From contig NZ_VCNI01000001.1 in the NCBI RefSeq assembly GCF_005937185.1, positions 1-64,000 on the forward strand: a DNA stretch of 64,000 nucleotides. Reading direction: 5' to 3'. This DNA is from Flagellimonas algicola. GTDB lineage: Bacteria > Bacteroidota > Bacteroidia > Flavobacteriales > Flavobacteriaceae. Position 1 is the first letter of the stretch. Every line of letters begins with the position of its first letter. This document shows, piece after piece, positions 1 to 9,020 of the stretch. Both the position numbers and the translations under genes were made by a program. The notes beneath the pieces were generated by a model. The model was not told the DNA's origin. It made no database searches and worked only from the letters and a program-made list of their open reading frames with translations.

Positions 1-84
1 CCCCTTTCCATTCCGAACAGGGAAGTTAAGCCCGTTTGCGCCGATGGTACTGCCACACCAGGTGGGAGAGTAGGTCGCCGCCTT
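1..84 (+). rRNA. rrf: 5S ribosomal RNA, 3' part
   Basis: The first ~84 bases match the 3' two thirds of a bacterial 5S rRNA: the CCATTCCGAACAGGGAAGTT loop region, the GCGCCGATGGTACTGC arm and the GGTGGGAGAGTAGGTCGCCGCC 3' segment are all recognisable. The 5' part lies outside the window, so an rRNA operon ends here. The exact 3' end is uncertain by a few bases because the 5' strand of the closing helix is missing. A strong terminator follows at once. Confidence 0.93.
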
Positions 85-89
85 CCTTG

Positions 90-127
90 GCCCTCCTTAG
101 CTTTAGCTTAGGAGGGCTTTTTTATTT
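90..127 (+). terminator. Terminator of the rRNA operon
   Basis: An 8-bp GC-rich stem (GCCCTCCT at 90-97 with AGGAGGGC at 110-117) closes a short loop and is followed by a T-rich run (TTTTTTATTTTAT). This is a classic intrinsic terminator directly after 5S rRNA. Confidence 0.9.
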
Positions 128-232
128 TATAGCCCGAAACCAAACAAAATTTCTTGCAAAAATCTTCCAATTACCTGTAAGAAATAGTTGGAGCTAACGT
201 CATAGTTACATTAAGTTTACTGTAAATTAACT

Positions 233-3200
233 ATGGGACATACGTTTGCGCTATTCATCCTTTTTATTTTTTCCAACATAATCAGCGCGCAAGTAACTAC
301 CGGCACCATTCAAGGAAAGGTGATGGATGAAAACAGCGAACCCATTTCCTTTGCCTCAATAGTTATAAAAGATACTTCCACCAACTATATTTTTGGAACT
401 ACAACCCAGGAAAATGGATATTACATCATTACCAATCTGTCTCCTTCATCCACGTATAGATTGGAGGTGTCCTACTTGGGATATCATACGGAAGTTATTG
501 AAAATGTCCACATAAAATTGGGAAACACCACCAATCAAAACTTTAATCTAAAGGAAGAAAGCCTACAATTGGATGAAGTGGTGGTCATTTCCATCAACGG
601 GGAGACCAAACGTGGGAATGAGGCACTGGTTAACGAGACCCAAATCAAAAGAACCCCAACCATTAATAGGAGTATTCAGGATTTAACGAGAAACCTTTCC
701 GAAAACAACTTGAACTCCTTTGCCGGCGCGAGTAACAGATTCAATAACCTCAATATTGATGGCATTGCTAACAATGATGTCATTGGATTCCAAGAACCAG
801 CTAGTGGAGCTTCAGGTTCTTCCGCCAATGGTACTCCTGGAAGCCTATCTCGATCACAACCCATTGGTTTAGGGGTTATAAAACAACTTTCGGTCAAACT
901 TGCTCCTTTTGACGTGAGTATTGGAAATTTTAATGGCGCCAACCTCAATATTGTCACCAAAAATGGGACTAACAGTTTTGAAAGCGAAGTCTATGCCTAT
1001 GGTAATAACCAAGCTTTTATTGGTAAGTATGCTGATGGGCAAGAACAAAACAAGTCCAGTTTTTATGACCTACAATTTGGTGCTGGCATTGGCGGGGCTG
1101 TGGTTAAGGACAAACTGTTTTACTATGTGAATTTTGAACAGGCTTTATCCAGCATTCCAGTCTTAAATGCTCCCGGAAGTGAAACCTCGAATATTCCTTT
1201 GGAAGATGTAACTCGGGTTAGAGGGCATTTGATTACCAACTACAATTATGACCCCGGAACGTTTACCAATGCAGATTTGGAAACGTCCAGCAGCAAACTT
1301 TTTACCCGTTTGGATTTCAATATTTCCAGCAAACACAAGTTAACGTTGCGGAATAATTATGTGGACAGTTATGCGGATAACCTGGAATGGAATGCCAGTA
1401 TTTTTAATTTTGGAAATCAAGGCTACAGACATAATAGTACCGCGAATAGCCTTGCTCTGGAATTAAAATCCAATTTTAAAAGCAATTTGTCCAATAATCT
1501 TACCCTTGGATATAACACGGTAAAGGAAAATAGAGATTTCGAGGGTCGGGTATTTCCACACATTCAAATAGCTTCCAATTCTACCAACAGGATTTTTGCC
1601 GGAACGTATAGGGAAGCCTCCGTTTACAAAACCGATTTTTCCACTTTTCAATTGGCCAACAAGTTGACCTACGTAATGCCGAACCATGTATTTACCTTTG
1701 GCGGGCTGGCTCAGATACACAATGTGGATTATGGATTTCTGTCGGCTTGGAACGGAAGATGGGAATATAGATCCGTAGAGGACTTTTTGTCGGACAGACC
1801 TAGAAGAGTTCGAGGTGTTTACAATATTAATGATAACGATTTCAATTTTGTGAGCAATCGGCCTTCAGCGACTATAGAAGTCCTGGAAGCAGCACTATAT
1901 GCACAAGACAAAATTCGAATTAGTGATGATTTTTCTGTTACCTTAGGACTAAGGTTGGATGGTCAATATCTTACAGAAGATCTTCCCATTTCCCAAGAGG
2001 TATTGGATACTCCGGAATTTACAGGATTTGATAACAAAATCACCAGAAAACCACAGCTGAATCCAAGATTGGGGTTCAATTATAATCTAAATGAGAATTT
2101 GAGGTTAAGCGGGGGAACTGGATTGTTTTCTGGACGATTACCCTATTTGTGGTTTGCTTATGCGGAGTACATTTCTGGTACAGAGTATTTCAATATTGAT
2201 TTACGGCCGGATACTGAATTGACCCTCACTGAAAATTTATCCGATTTAACCAATCAACAACCCAACTTGGCCGAAATAAACCTGATTGATCAGGATTTTA
2301 CATTTCCAAGGGATTGGAAAACCAATTTGGCTTTGGATGTAGATTTGCCCTACGACTGGAAATTACATTTGGAAGGAACCTATACCGAAGTGGTCAAGGG
2401 TATTTTCTTTCAGTCTATAAACCGACAGGACGAATTGGGTCAATTTGATGGTGCTGATAACAGACCCTATTATCTTGAAACGGGTGATGCCATCAAAATT
2501 AATCCGAATTTCACCAACGTATTTTTATTGACCAATACTAACGGCGGATATCGTTATAATGCTTCGCTTGGGCTTAGTAAGCGATTTAACGGTTACAGTT
2601 CATATTTAGGATACACCTATGGAAAAAGCAAGGATGTATCCAGTACGGTACGAAGTTCACCAGCCGCCAATTATGAATGGAATCAGGCAATTTTTGGGAA
2701 TAATCCCGGACTTTCGTTCTCTAATTTTGATTTAAGACATAAAATTGTGTCGACCCATGCCTATAGTTTTGATTTTGGTAACGATGACAGCCTTTTTGTT
2801 TCCTTCTTATACAATGGTCGTTCCGGTAGTCCATATTCCTTTATTTATCAAGGTGATTTAAACAGAGATGGTTCTTCTAGAAATGACCTGATTTATGTGC
2901 CCCAAGACGAAAATGAAATAGCATTGATAGATATTACTGATAGCAGCGGTAACGTTGCTGTTTCAGCTGCGGAACAATGGCAACAGTTGGACAATTATAT
3001 CCGAGACAATCCATATCTCAGTGAAAGACGCGGCAATTATGTAGAACGGAACGGCGCCAAAACCCCATGGAACCATGAATTGGATGCAAAGTTTGAATTC
3101 AGTAAGAATTTGGGGAATCAAAAAAGATTAACCATTTCTTTGGACATGTTGAATGTCTTGAACTTTATCAATCGCGATTGGGGACGATTGGTCTTTGTAC

Positions 3201-3361
3201 CCAATGTGGTAAATTCCAGTTTTAGTTTGTTGAATTTTGTTGGAATCGAAAACAATGTACCGCAGTTTCAGTTCAATATCTCAGATAATGAAACTCCTTG
3301 GGTGGTTGATTTCCAAAATTCGAGATGGAGAGCACAGCTGGGGTTAAAATTTAGCTTTTAA
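233..3361 (+). CDS. TonB-dependent outer-membrane receptor (Oar/OmpA-like)
   Basis: A 1042-residue outer-membrane receptor. Residues 1-19 form a signal peptide ending ISA|Q. A carboxypeptidase-regulatory-like beta-sandwich follows (about 22-110, GTIQGKVMDENSEPISFASI and a later YLGYHTE). Next come the LDEVVV linker and a plug-like region (about 115-245, with a LNIDGIANNDV loop). The rest is beta-barrel with many aromatic strand ends, and the protein ends in Phe (GLKFSF), typical of BAM-assembled barrels. It resembles the Oar-type TonB receptors of Bacteroidota rather than SusC, and no SusD gene lies next to it. The substrate cannot be told from sequence. It may be co-transcribed with the secreted amidohydrolase 60 bp downstream, so a peptide or peptide-like ligand is possible (inference). 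Confidence 0.85.
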   Translation: MGHTFALFILFIFSNIISAQVTTGTIQGKVMDENSEPISFASIVIKDTSTNYIFGTTTQENGYYIITNLSPSSTYRLEVSYLGYHTEVIENVHIKLGNTTNQNFNLKEESLQLDEVVVISINGETKRGNEALVNETQIKRTPTINRSIQDLTRNLSENNLNSFAGASNRFNNLNIDGIANNDVIGFQEPASGASGSSANGTPGSLSRSQPIGLGVIKQLSVKLAPFDVSIGNFNGANLNIVTKNGTNSFESEVYAYGNNQAFIGKYADGQEQNKSSFYDLQFGAGIGGAVVKDKLFYYVNFEQALSSIPVLNAPGSETSNIPLEDVTRVRGHLITNYNYDPGTFTNADLETSSSKLFTRLDFNISSKHKLTLRNNYVDSYADNLEWNASIFNFGNQGYRHNSTANSLALELKSNFKSNLSNNLTLGYNTVKENRDFEGRVFPHIQIASNSTNRIFAGTYREASVYKTDFSTFQLANKLTYVMPNHVFTFGGLAQIHNVDYGFLSAWNGRWEYRSVEDFLSDRPRRVRGVYNINDNDFNFVSNRPSATIEVLEAALYAQDKIRISDDFSVTLGLRLDGQYLTEDLPISQEVLDTPEFTGFDNKITRKPQLNPRLGFNYNLNENLRLSGGTGLFSGRLPYLWFAYAEYISGTEYFNIDLRPDTELTLTENLSDLTNQQPNLAEINLIDQDFTFPRDWKTNLALDVDLPYDWKLHLEGTYTEVVKGIFFQSINRQDELGQFDGADNRPYYLETGDAIKINPNFTNVFLLTNTNGGYRYNASLGLSKRFNGYSSYLGYTYGKSKDVSSTVRSSPAANYEWNQAIFGNNPGLSFSNFDLRHKIVSTHAYSFDFGNDDSLFVSFLYNGRSGSPYSFIYQGDLNRDGSSRNDLIYVPQDENEIALIDITDSSGNVAVSAAEQWQQLDNYIRDNPYLSERRGNYVERNGAKTPWNHELDAKFEFSKNLGNQKRLTISLDMLNVLNFINRDWGRLVFVPNVVNSSFSLLNFVGIENNVPQFQFNISDNETPWVVDFQNSRWRAQLGLKFSF

Positions 3362-3424
3362 GCCGTTTCACTTAAAGAGGACAGACCTTTTTACATTCAT
3401 CAGATGTTTAGTACATTTAAGATT

Positions 3425-4765
3425 ATGAAAAAATCAACACTCCTTTGGGCTTTGGTACTTTCGCTGCCCATGTCCATTTTAGCACAGCAAAAATCAATCA
3501 AAGCCCTTGTTGGCGGAACCCTTATTGATGGTTTTGGTTCTGACCCTATTAAAAATAGCGTGATCATCATAGAAGGGGAACGTATCAAAGAAGTTGGAAC
3601 GGTGGAAACCCTTCCGGTTCCTGAAGGGGCCGAAATTATATCTACAGAAGGGATGAGCGTGTTGCCAGGGTTATGGGACATGCATGTGCATACCATGATC
3701 AATGGCCATGCAAATTACACCTATTGGGACAAGACCTACCCGCCTTTGTTTGAGGATGTGATCATGCCCTCTTCCGCCCATCAACTATTGATGGCAGGAG
3801 TTACTAGTGCAAGGGATTTGGGAGCTCCGCTCAAAGAAAGCATTTCGGTACGTGATAGGATTAATAAGGGTGAAATTCCTGGTGCAACCCTATATGTATC
3901 CGGTCCATTTATTCAGCATAAACCCTATCCAGGAACAGAGGACTTTAGATGGGGAGTAAACAGCCCGGAGGACGGTAAGCGAAAAATTAAAAAATTGGCA
4001 GATGCAGGGGTGGATGTGATCAAACTGATTGATCATGATCAAATGACCATGGAAGAGCTGAGCGCGGTGGTTGACGAAGCCCATAAATACAATTTAAAGG
4101 TGGTGGCGCACGGACATCGTCCTGAGGAAATAAGAAGAGGGCTGGAGGTAGGCGTTGATTGTTTTGAGCATACCGGATTATCCTCTGCACCCAAATATCC
4201 TGATGATGTCATGGAAATGATCAAGGAGCGAACAGCACAGATGAACAAAGGGCCCTTGTTTTGGTGCCCCACTGTGGAAGGACTTTACAATTATGAATAT
4301 ACCAGGGACAATCCAGAAAAATTGGATAATGATTCCTGGCACTTGGGGTTACCAGATAGCGTGATAACCGATATAAAAAATAGCTTTAAGCATCCTGATC
4401 GCTTGCCGTACTTTCAGTTGACGCCTTCAAGGAGACCGACCTTGCAAACCAAGATTCAACAGCTTTTGGACGCTGGGGTGGTTTTATTGGTGGGAACCGA
4501 CAGTGGGATTCCTATGAAGTTCCACAGTCAATCCACTTGGAATGAACTGGATGTATGGGTGAACGAATTTGGCATTGATCCCATGTACGCCATTCGAGCT
4601 GCAACTTATTGGCCTTCCCTTTGGACGGGTGTTGCCGATGAAGTGGGCACGATCACCCCCGGAAAATATGCCGATATTATTGCTGTGGATGGGGATGTGT
4701 TGCGATACATTAGTTTGCTGCAAGATGTGGATATGGTGATCAAGCACGGTAAGCAATACAAATAG
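3425..4765 (+). CDS. Secreted amidohydrolase (metal-dependent hydrolase)
   Basis: A member of the amidohydrolase superfamily (imidazolonepropionase or Xaa-Pro dipeptidase-like). I chose the ATG at 3425 rather than the in-frame ATG at 3404, because MKKSTLLWALVL...ILAQQ is then a clean signal peptide. The metal-site motifs are visible: DMHVHT (HxH) near residue 80, VVAHGH, FEHTG and the late GTDSG aspartate. The C-terminal GxITPGKYADIIAVDGD segment is the usual second half of the small beta-sandwich domain. Predicted periplasmic, 446 residues, full length for the family. The substrate is unknown. The gene follows the TonB receptor by about 60 bp, and the next gene starts 3 bp after its stop. 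Confidence 0.85.
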   Translation: MKKSTLLWALVLSLPMSILAQQKSIKALVGGTLIDGFGSDPIKNSVIIIEGERIKEVGTVETLPVPEGAEIISTEGMSVLPGLWDMHVHTMINGHANYTYWDKTYPPLFEDVIMPSSAHQLLMAGVTSARDLGAPLKESISVRDRINKGEIPGATLYVSGPFIQHKPYPGTEDFRWGVNSPEDGKRKIKKLADAGVDVIKLIDHDQMTMEELSAVVDEAHKYNLKVVAHGHRPEEIRRGLEVGVDCFEHTGLSSAPKYPDDVMEMIKERTAQMNKGPLFWCPTVEGLYNYEYTRDNPEKLDNDSWHLGLPDSVITDIKNSFKHPDRLPYFQLTPSRRPTLQTKIQQLLDAGVVLLVGTDSGIPMKFHSQSTWNELDVWVNEFGIDPMYAIRAATYWPSLWTGVADEVGTITPGKYADIIAVDGDVLRYISLLQDVDMVIKHGKQYK

Positions 4766-4768
4766 TCT

Positions 4769-5398
4769 TTGGATCGGGAAGAAAGGCTTTTGGTTTTGGA
4801 AGAAAAATGGAATACCTATTCCCATGGTTTGGGTACGATTTTAGCCGTGGTCGGGTTTTTCTTTTTGATCCAAGAAGACCTTTCCGAAAGTTATGCAGTC
4901 ATCAGCATTGTTGTCTATAGTCTTTCTTTGATTTTATTGTTCACCGCTTCTACTTTGTACCATGCGGTTCGAGAACCCAAATTGAAGGCAAAGCTTCGGA
5001 TTTTGGATCATATCAGTATTTATTACCTGATTGCCGGAAGCTATACTCCCGTTTGTTTGCTGGTTTTGCAAGAGTCCAAGGGTTGGCTGCTCTTGTATAT
5101 GGTTTGGGGAATAACTGTCTTTGGAACGATTGTAAAACTGTTCTTTACCGGAAAATTTGAAAAACTGTCCCTAATACTTTACGCGGTAATGGGCTATTTG
5201 GTCGTTTTGGATTACAGTTTCCTTTCGCAAAATTTATCTACTACAGGCCTGTTTTGGATGGCCCTGGGCGGTGCCTTTTATACCCTAGGGATTTTCTTTT
5301 ACGTCATGAAACGTATCCCCTTTAACCATTTGATATGGCACCTATTTGTATTGGGAGGGGCTACGAGTCATTGGTTTTTGGTTTGTGGAATTTTTTAG
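4769..5398 (+). CDS. Hemolysin III / PAQR-family membrane protein (TrhA-like)
   Basis: A 209-residue integral membrane protein with about seven hydrophobic segments and the conserved histidines and acids of the HlyIII/TrhA (YqfA) family: an early YSHGLG, a central TLYHAV, and a C-terminal HLIWHLFVLGG...SHW. Bacterial PAQR homologues are membrane-homeostasis proteins, with a presumed metal site formed by these residues. The start is a TTG only 3 bp after the stop of the amidohydrolase gene. No in-frame ATG precedes the first conserved block, so non-ATG initiation with translational coupling is likely. Other TTG codons at positions 8 and 10 are possible starts. A bidirectional terminator follows. 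Confidence 0.85.
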   Translation: MDREERLLVLEEKWNTYSHGLGTILAVVGFFFLIQEDLSESYAVISIVVYSLSLILLFTASTLYHAVREPKLKAKLRILDHISIYYLIAGSYTPVCLLVLQESKGWLLLYMVWGITVFGTIVKLFFTGKFEKLSLILYAVMGYLVVLDYSFLSQNLSTTGLFWMALGGAFYTLGIFFYVMKRIPFNHLIWHLFVLGGATSHWFLVCGIF

Positions 5399-5410
5399 GT
5401 AGTGAATGCC

Positions 5411-5446
5411 AAAAAAAAGGAGAGGAATCAACCCTCTCCTTTTCTT
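5411..5446. terminator. Bidirectional terminator
   Basis: An 11-bp perfect stem (AAAAGGAGAGG at 5415-5425 with CCTCTCCTTTT at 5433-5443) has T-rich flanks on both strands. It sits between two convergent genes, so it can end transcripts from either side. Confidence 0.88.
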
Positions 5447-5472
5447 CATTGGATAATATTCTTATTCACATT

Positions 5473-6636
5473 TTAAAACGTATAAGCTGGTAATGCAACC
5501 AAACCGAAGTATACGCCGTTAGCTCCAATTTGTGCAATATGAATCAATCTATTCCCATCAATATCCACTTTGGCGATATGGGTGTTTCCACTATCAAGAT
5601 TATAACAAAGTGCATGAACGTTTCCGACATTGTCTCTAATTAGATTTCGAATGTAGTAGTCTGATGCATTATCTGTTATGGTAAATCCATCCAAGGTTAA
5701 CTCGATTACTTCGGATACCTTACCCTGTAAATCTGATTTATATAATTTAACGGGATTTGACAAACCGGTTCCTACCAATACTTCTTGTTGACTATCCCCA
5801 AAGGTCATACCTAATCCACAGCATGGTACATCATCTCCGGTAAAGGTCATTGGTTCAATTGCATTACCTGCGGTATCAAAACTAATCAAGGCTGGGTCAA
5901 TCCCGTTCCCAAATCCAATAGTTGCCAAAATTTGGTTGTTTGGTGTGATTAGAATATCGGCAATTCCCTTCCAAATATCATCTCCATTATCGTTGATCAG
6001 GGTAGGTGTCATATTACTTGGGTCTACGGCATAAAGTTGCCCGTTGCCATCTTCGGAGTTGGTAATGTAGATTTGGTTATTATTTGGATTATGTACAACA
6101 CCTCTAATATCTACCAGTGCATTCTCTTCATCTTTCATCATGGTAAAGCTGGGGGTGAGACCACCATCACTTAAATCCAAAACAAAAAATTGGCCTGTAT
6201 CCCGGTTGGTAACCAACAATTCCACCTTGTCCGTTACCGATGCAGAAATGGTTATGTCACTTTCCTTAACCACAAACTTGGCCAGATCACTTTCGGTATC
6301 CGCAGGAGCAAGTGAAGAACCGGACCAATCAAAATAAAAGTCCTCCTCAAAAATGTCTACTTCCCCATTATTGATTTTCACCCAAAGCTCATCGCCTTTG
6401 GACAAATCTGCGGGTTTTTCAGTGGTATAAGATTCTCCATTGTCAATGGAATACCAAAAAGACAAGGTCCCAGGAGCGGTATAGCCATCATCGTTGATCG
6501 TTACTTCGGTAATTTGGTAGAAAGTTTCCGTTGGACCATCATCCGGGTTGTCCGGAGAATCATCTTTACCACAGTTTACATTCAGAAATGCCCACGTGCT
6601 AATCAAAGCATACAGGGCTAATTTTTGCATTTTCAT
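5473..6636 (-). CDS. Lipoprotein of unknown function, probable beta-propeller
   Basis: A 387-residue exported lipoprotein. A hydrophobic N-terminus leads to Cys22 (FLNVNC), followed by a Ser/Asp/Pro-rich linker. The region from about 35 to 130 looks like a beta-sandwich module (FYQITEVTINDDGY, TLSFWYSIDNG). From about 140 onward, repeating strands such as ELLVTNRDTGQFFVLD, NNQIYITNSEDGNGQLYAVD and GNTHIAKVDIDGNRL resemble blades of a beta-propeller (NHL/YVTN type). No catalytic residues are recognisable. It is monocistronic: a terminator lies downstream, and a long upstream region carries 21-bp direct repeats that probably control it. The start could also be the ATG at 6630. Confidence 0.75.
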   Translation of the reverse strand: MKMQKLALYALISTWAFLNVNCGKDDSPDNPDDGPTETFYQITEVTINDDGYTAPGTLSFWYSIDNGESYTTEKPADLSKGDELWVKINNGEVDIFEEDFYFDWSGSSLAPADTESDLAKFVVKESDITISASVTDKVELLVTNRDTGQFFVLDLSDGGLTPSFTMMKDEENALVDIRGVVHNPNNNQIYITNSEDGNGQLYAVDPSNMTPTLINDNGDDIWKGIADILITPNNQILATIGFGNGIDPALISFDTAGNAIEPMTFTGDDVPCCGLGMTFGDSQQEVLVGTGLSNPVKLYKSDLQGKVSEVIELTLDGFTITDNASDYYIRNLIRDNVGNVHALCYNLDSGNTHIAKVDIDGNRLIHIAQIGANGVYFGLVALPAYTF

Positions 6637-6697
6637 TTTAAAAGGTTTTATGGGTTATGGCGCGAATGTAGCTGTAGCACCCCTCCCAATTTGGAGT

Positions 6698-6751
6698 CAA
6701 TGGACGGAACACCGTTTTGAATTGATGGATGCCCGTTTTGGGTTGACGGAT
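6698..6751 (-). promoter_or_regulatory. 21-bp direct repeats, LytTR-type operator candidate
   Basis: On the plus strand, TGGACGGA, TTGATGGA and TTGACGGA occur at 6701, 6722 and 6743, and CCGTTTTG occurs at 6712 and 6733. All are spaced by exactly 21 bp (two helical turns). The array lies 62 bp or more upstream of the minus-strand lipoprotein gene. Direct repeats at this spacing are the geometry of LytTR response-regulator sites (known for the family); assignment to LytTR is inference. The 29-bp core at 6719-6747 recurs, with 24 of 29 identities in reverse complement, at 57833-57861. Confidence 0.5.
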
Positions 6752-6780
6752 TTTTTTAGCCTCTTAAGAAAATCAGATAT

Positions 6781-7470
6781 TTATAGAAAATAAGCCAGGC
6801 CTACACCTAAAATAATCACCACCAATTTTCTAAGATTAAAGGAATGCCCCTGGGAGCTTTCAAAAAGGATGATCGTGGAAATATGAAGGAACACCCCAAT
6901 GGCCAGGGCAGTTAGCAAATGCCCATAACTGTCCAGCCAGGTAGATTGATTTGCCAGTAAACTCCCTAGCGGTGTCATTAGGGAAAATGTGATCATGAAC
7001 AGAATGGCCAATCCTTTGTTCATTTTGGAGTTCAACAAGAAAATACCCAAAACAATGGCCACAGGAATTTTATGTATGATAATACCGTACAAAATCGGTT
7101 CATTTCCATGGATGGGTGTGCCCTCGATCAAGGCGTGGAGTGACAAACTCAAAAAAAGTAGGAGAGGGAAACCCGTTTTTTCCAAATCCAAATGCATGTG
7201 GCCATGTTCTGCACCTTTGGAAAAGAACTCCAAAAAAATCTGAAGCAAAATTCCAGCTAAAATGAAGACGGCAATGGTCCTTGGGCTATGGTGTTCGTAA
7301 ACCTCTGGGAGGAGTTCAAAAAAGGTAATTGCCAACAAAAAAGCTCCACTAAAAGCCAAGAGCAAACGCACATTTTTTTTGTCTTTGGGCTTTGTGAGCC
7401 ATACAAATGCAAATCCGGCCCAAACCGCCAAGATGGGTATTACATAAATCAAAACAAATGGGAATTCCAT
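6781..7470 (-). CDS. ZIP-family divalent metal transporter
   Basis: A 229-residue polytopic membrane protein of the ZIP family, which moves Zn(II) or other divalent metals into the cytoplasm. About seven to eight hydrophobic helices are visible. The diagnostic transmembrane metal motifs are HALIEG (His112, Glu116) and HKIPVA (His133). The loop after helix 3 holds a short His-rich stretch (EHGHMH, about 88-93), as expected for a ZIP cytosolic loop. The protein is short for the family, as many bacterial ZIPs are. It is divergent from the methyltransferase gene, with about 56 bp between the two starts. Confidence 0.88.
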   Translation of the reverse strand: MEFPFVLIYVIPILAVWAGFAFVWLTKPKDKKNVRLLLAFSGAFLLAITFFELLPEVYEHHSPRTIAVFILAGILLQIFLEFFSKGAEHGHMHLDLEKTGFPLLLFLSLSLHALIEGTPIHGNEPILYGIIIHKIPVAIVLGIFLLNSKMNKGLAILFMITFSLMTPLGSLLANQSTWLDSYGHLLTALAIGVFLHISTIILFESSQGHSFNLRKLVVIILGVGLAYFL

Positions 7471-7478
7471 ACGCTGGA

Positions 7479-7506
7479 TTGAAGGCGTAAAAATAGCCTA
7501 TTTTTG
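7479..7506 (+). promoter_or_regulatory. Bacteroidota-type promoter
   Basis: A TTG (7479-7481) and a TATTTTTG -7 box (7499-7506) are separated by 17 bp, fitting the TTG / TAnnTTTG consensus of Bacteroidota sigma-A promoters. The downstream ATG at 7527 leaves a leader of about 15 nt. Confidence 0.65.
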
Positions 7507-7526
7507 CCGAAAGATTTTCATAGGAC

Positions 7527-8684
7527 ATGGCAGGAAATTTTAGAATGTTGGCCAAAACTTTATACGGCTTTGAACCGCTGTTGGCCAAAGAGCTGCGCAA
7601 TCTTGGTGCAGGTAGGGTAGAAGAGGGTGTGAGGAATGTTTCCTTTGAAGGGGATACTGGCTTTATGTACAAGGCCAACCTTTGCCTACGTACCGCGTTA
7701 AAGGTCATGAAACCTATTTCCAGGTTTAAGGTGCACAACGAAAAGGAGCTCTATCGCAATGTATATCAAATAGATTGGCCCCAGCTTTTTGGGGAGGATA
7801 AGACCTTTGCCATTGATACCACCATGAGCTCTGATGTATTTAGAAATTCCATGTTTGTTTCCCAACGAGCGAAAGATGCGATCGTTGATAAATTTAGGGC
7901 CGTGACCCGGCAACGACCCAATGTGGATTCCCATGACCCGGATGTTCGTATCAATATTCATTTATTCCGGAACAACTGCACGGTTTCTTTGGACAGCTCT
8001 GGGCCTTCTTTGCACCAACGCGGTTATCGAATTGCTACCAATATTGCTCCCATCAACGAGGTTTTGGCCGCAGGATTGCTTTTACACAGTGGATGGGATG
8101 GTCAGACGGATTTTTTGGACCCAATGTGCGGCAGTGGAACATTTTTGATTGAGGCGGGTATGATTGCTTGTAATATTCCAGCGAACATCAATCGGGAATT
8201 CTATGCTTTTCAACATTGGAAGGACTACGATGCGGGCCTACATGAGAAGATTGTGAATGCCAGTTTGAACAAAACCAGGGAATTTCACCATAGAATCTTC
8301 GGATACGATAAAGCACCATCTGCGGTGAGAAAAGTCCAGGAAAATGTGGATAATGCCAATCTTTCAGATTATATCACCATTGAGCGCAAAGACTTCTTCC
8401 GAACCGAGAAACCTACGGATTCCAAATTGCATATAGTGTTTAACCCACCTTATGGGGAACGACTTCAAATTGACCCTGATGCCTTCTATGCCAAAATTGG
8501 AGATGCCTTAAAGCAGGATTATCCAGGAACGGATGCTTGGTTGATAACTTCCAATTTGGAAGCTCTCAAATACCTGGGGCTAAAGACTTCGAGAAGGATA
8601 AAGACCTTTAACGGCAAGCTCGAGTCCAGACTGGTGAAATATGAAATGTACGAGGGTACTAAGAAACACAAGCCCACGGATTAA
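7527..8684 (+). CDS. THUMP-domain class I SAM-dependent RNA methyltransferase
   Basis: A 385-residue methyltransferase of the RlmL N-terminal/YpsC group, which modifies a guanine N2 in rRNA or tRNA. A THUMP RNA-binding domain (about 40-155) is followed by a Rossmann methyltransferase fold with the SAM loop FLDPMCGSGTF (about 195-205) and the catalytic NPPYGER motif (about 305-311) of N2-guanine methyltransferases. E. coli RlmKL carries an extra C-terminal RlmK domain that is absent here. By homology the target is likely 23S rRNA G2445, but the sequence does not prove this. A convincing promoter lies directly upstream. Confidence 0.88.
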   Translation: MAGNFRMLAKTLYGFEPLLAKELRNLGAGRVEEGVRNVSFEGDTGFMYKANLCLRTALKVMKPISRFKVHNEKELYRNVYQIDWPQLFGEDKTFAIDTTMSSDVFRNSMFVSQRAKDAIVDKFRAVTRQRPNVDSHDPDVRINIHLFRNNCTVSLDSSGPSLHQRGYRIATNIAPINEVLAAGLLLHSGWDGQTDFLDPMCGSGTFLIEAGMIACNIPANINREFYAFQHWKDYDAGLHEKIVNASLNKTREFHHRIFGYDKAPSAVRKVQENVDNANLSDYITIERKDFFRTEKPTDSKLHIVFNPPYGERLQIDPDAFYAKIGDALKQDYPGTDAWLITSNLEALKYLGLKTSRRIKTFNGKLESRLVKYEMYEGTKKHKPTD

Positions 8685-8715
8685 GTGGTAACAATATCCT
8701 GGTTCTTCCCTGTTT

Positions 8716-9012
8716 TTATAGGCTAATTTGTTCAAAATGCTGAACGCTGCAGGATTCGATGTACTTTTCCATTCCAGCCGGGATATGGGCCTGATTCCAT
8801 TGTTCACCTGCAAAAAGCCGAATATCTTCTTCGCTGGCCCAATACGATATCATGGAGAACGTATTGGGATTCCACCGGGTTGGCCGGGCAATTTCCAAGC
8901 GAATCAAACCCTGTTGTCCTTCCACTAATGGGACTGAAATTTCCTTGAACTTGGATTCAAACTCAGCATGAAGGTCTTGAGGCACTTCCGCAGTAAATAC
9001 TCTAACAATCAT
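8716..9012 (-). CDS. ABM (antibiotic biosynthesis monooxygenase-like) domain protein
   Basis: A 98-residue single-domain protein with the dimeric alpha/beta ferredoxin-like pattern of ABM proteins: an N-terminal strand MIVRVFTAEV, a central ARPTRWNPNTFSMISYWASE strand pair, then a helix with HIPAGMEKYI. Family members are small monooxygenases, haem-degrading enzymes or ligand-binding proteins. No haem or flavin residues can be assigned here. It lies 8 bp downstream of the VOC-family gene on the same strand, so the pair is probably co-transcribed. Confidence 0.65.
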   Translation of the reverse strand: MIVRVFTAEVPQDLHAEFESKFKEISVPLVEGQQGLIRLEIARPTRWNPNTFSMISYWASEEDIRLFAGEQWNQAHIPAGMEKYIESCSVQHFEQISL

Positions 9013-9020
9013 GGATTCCG

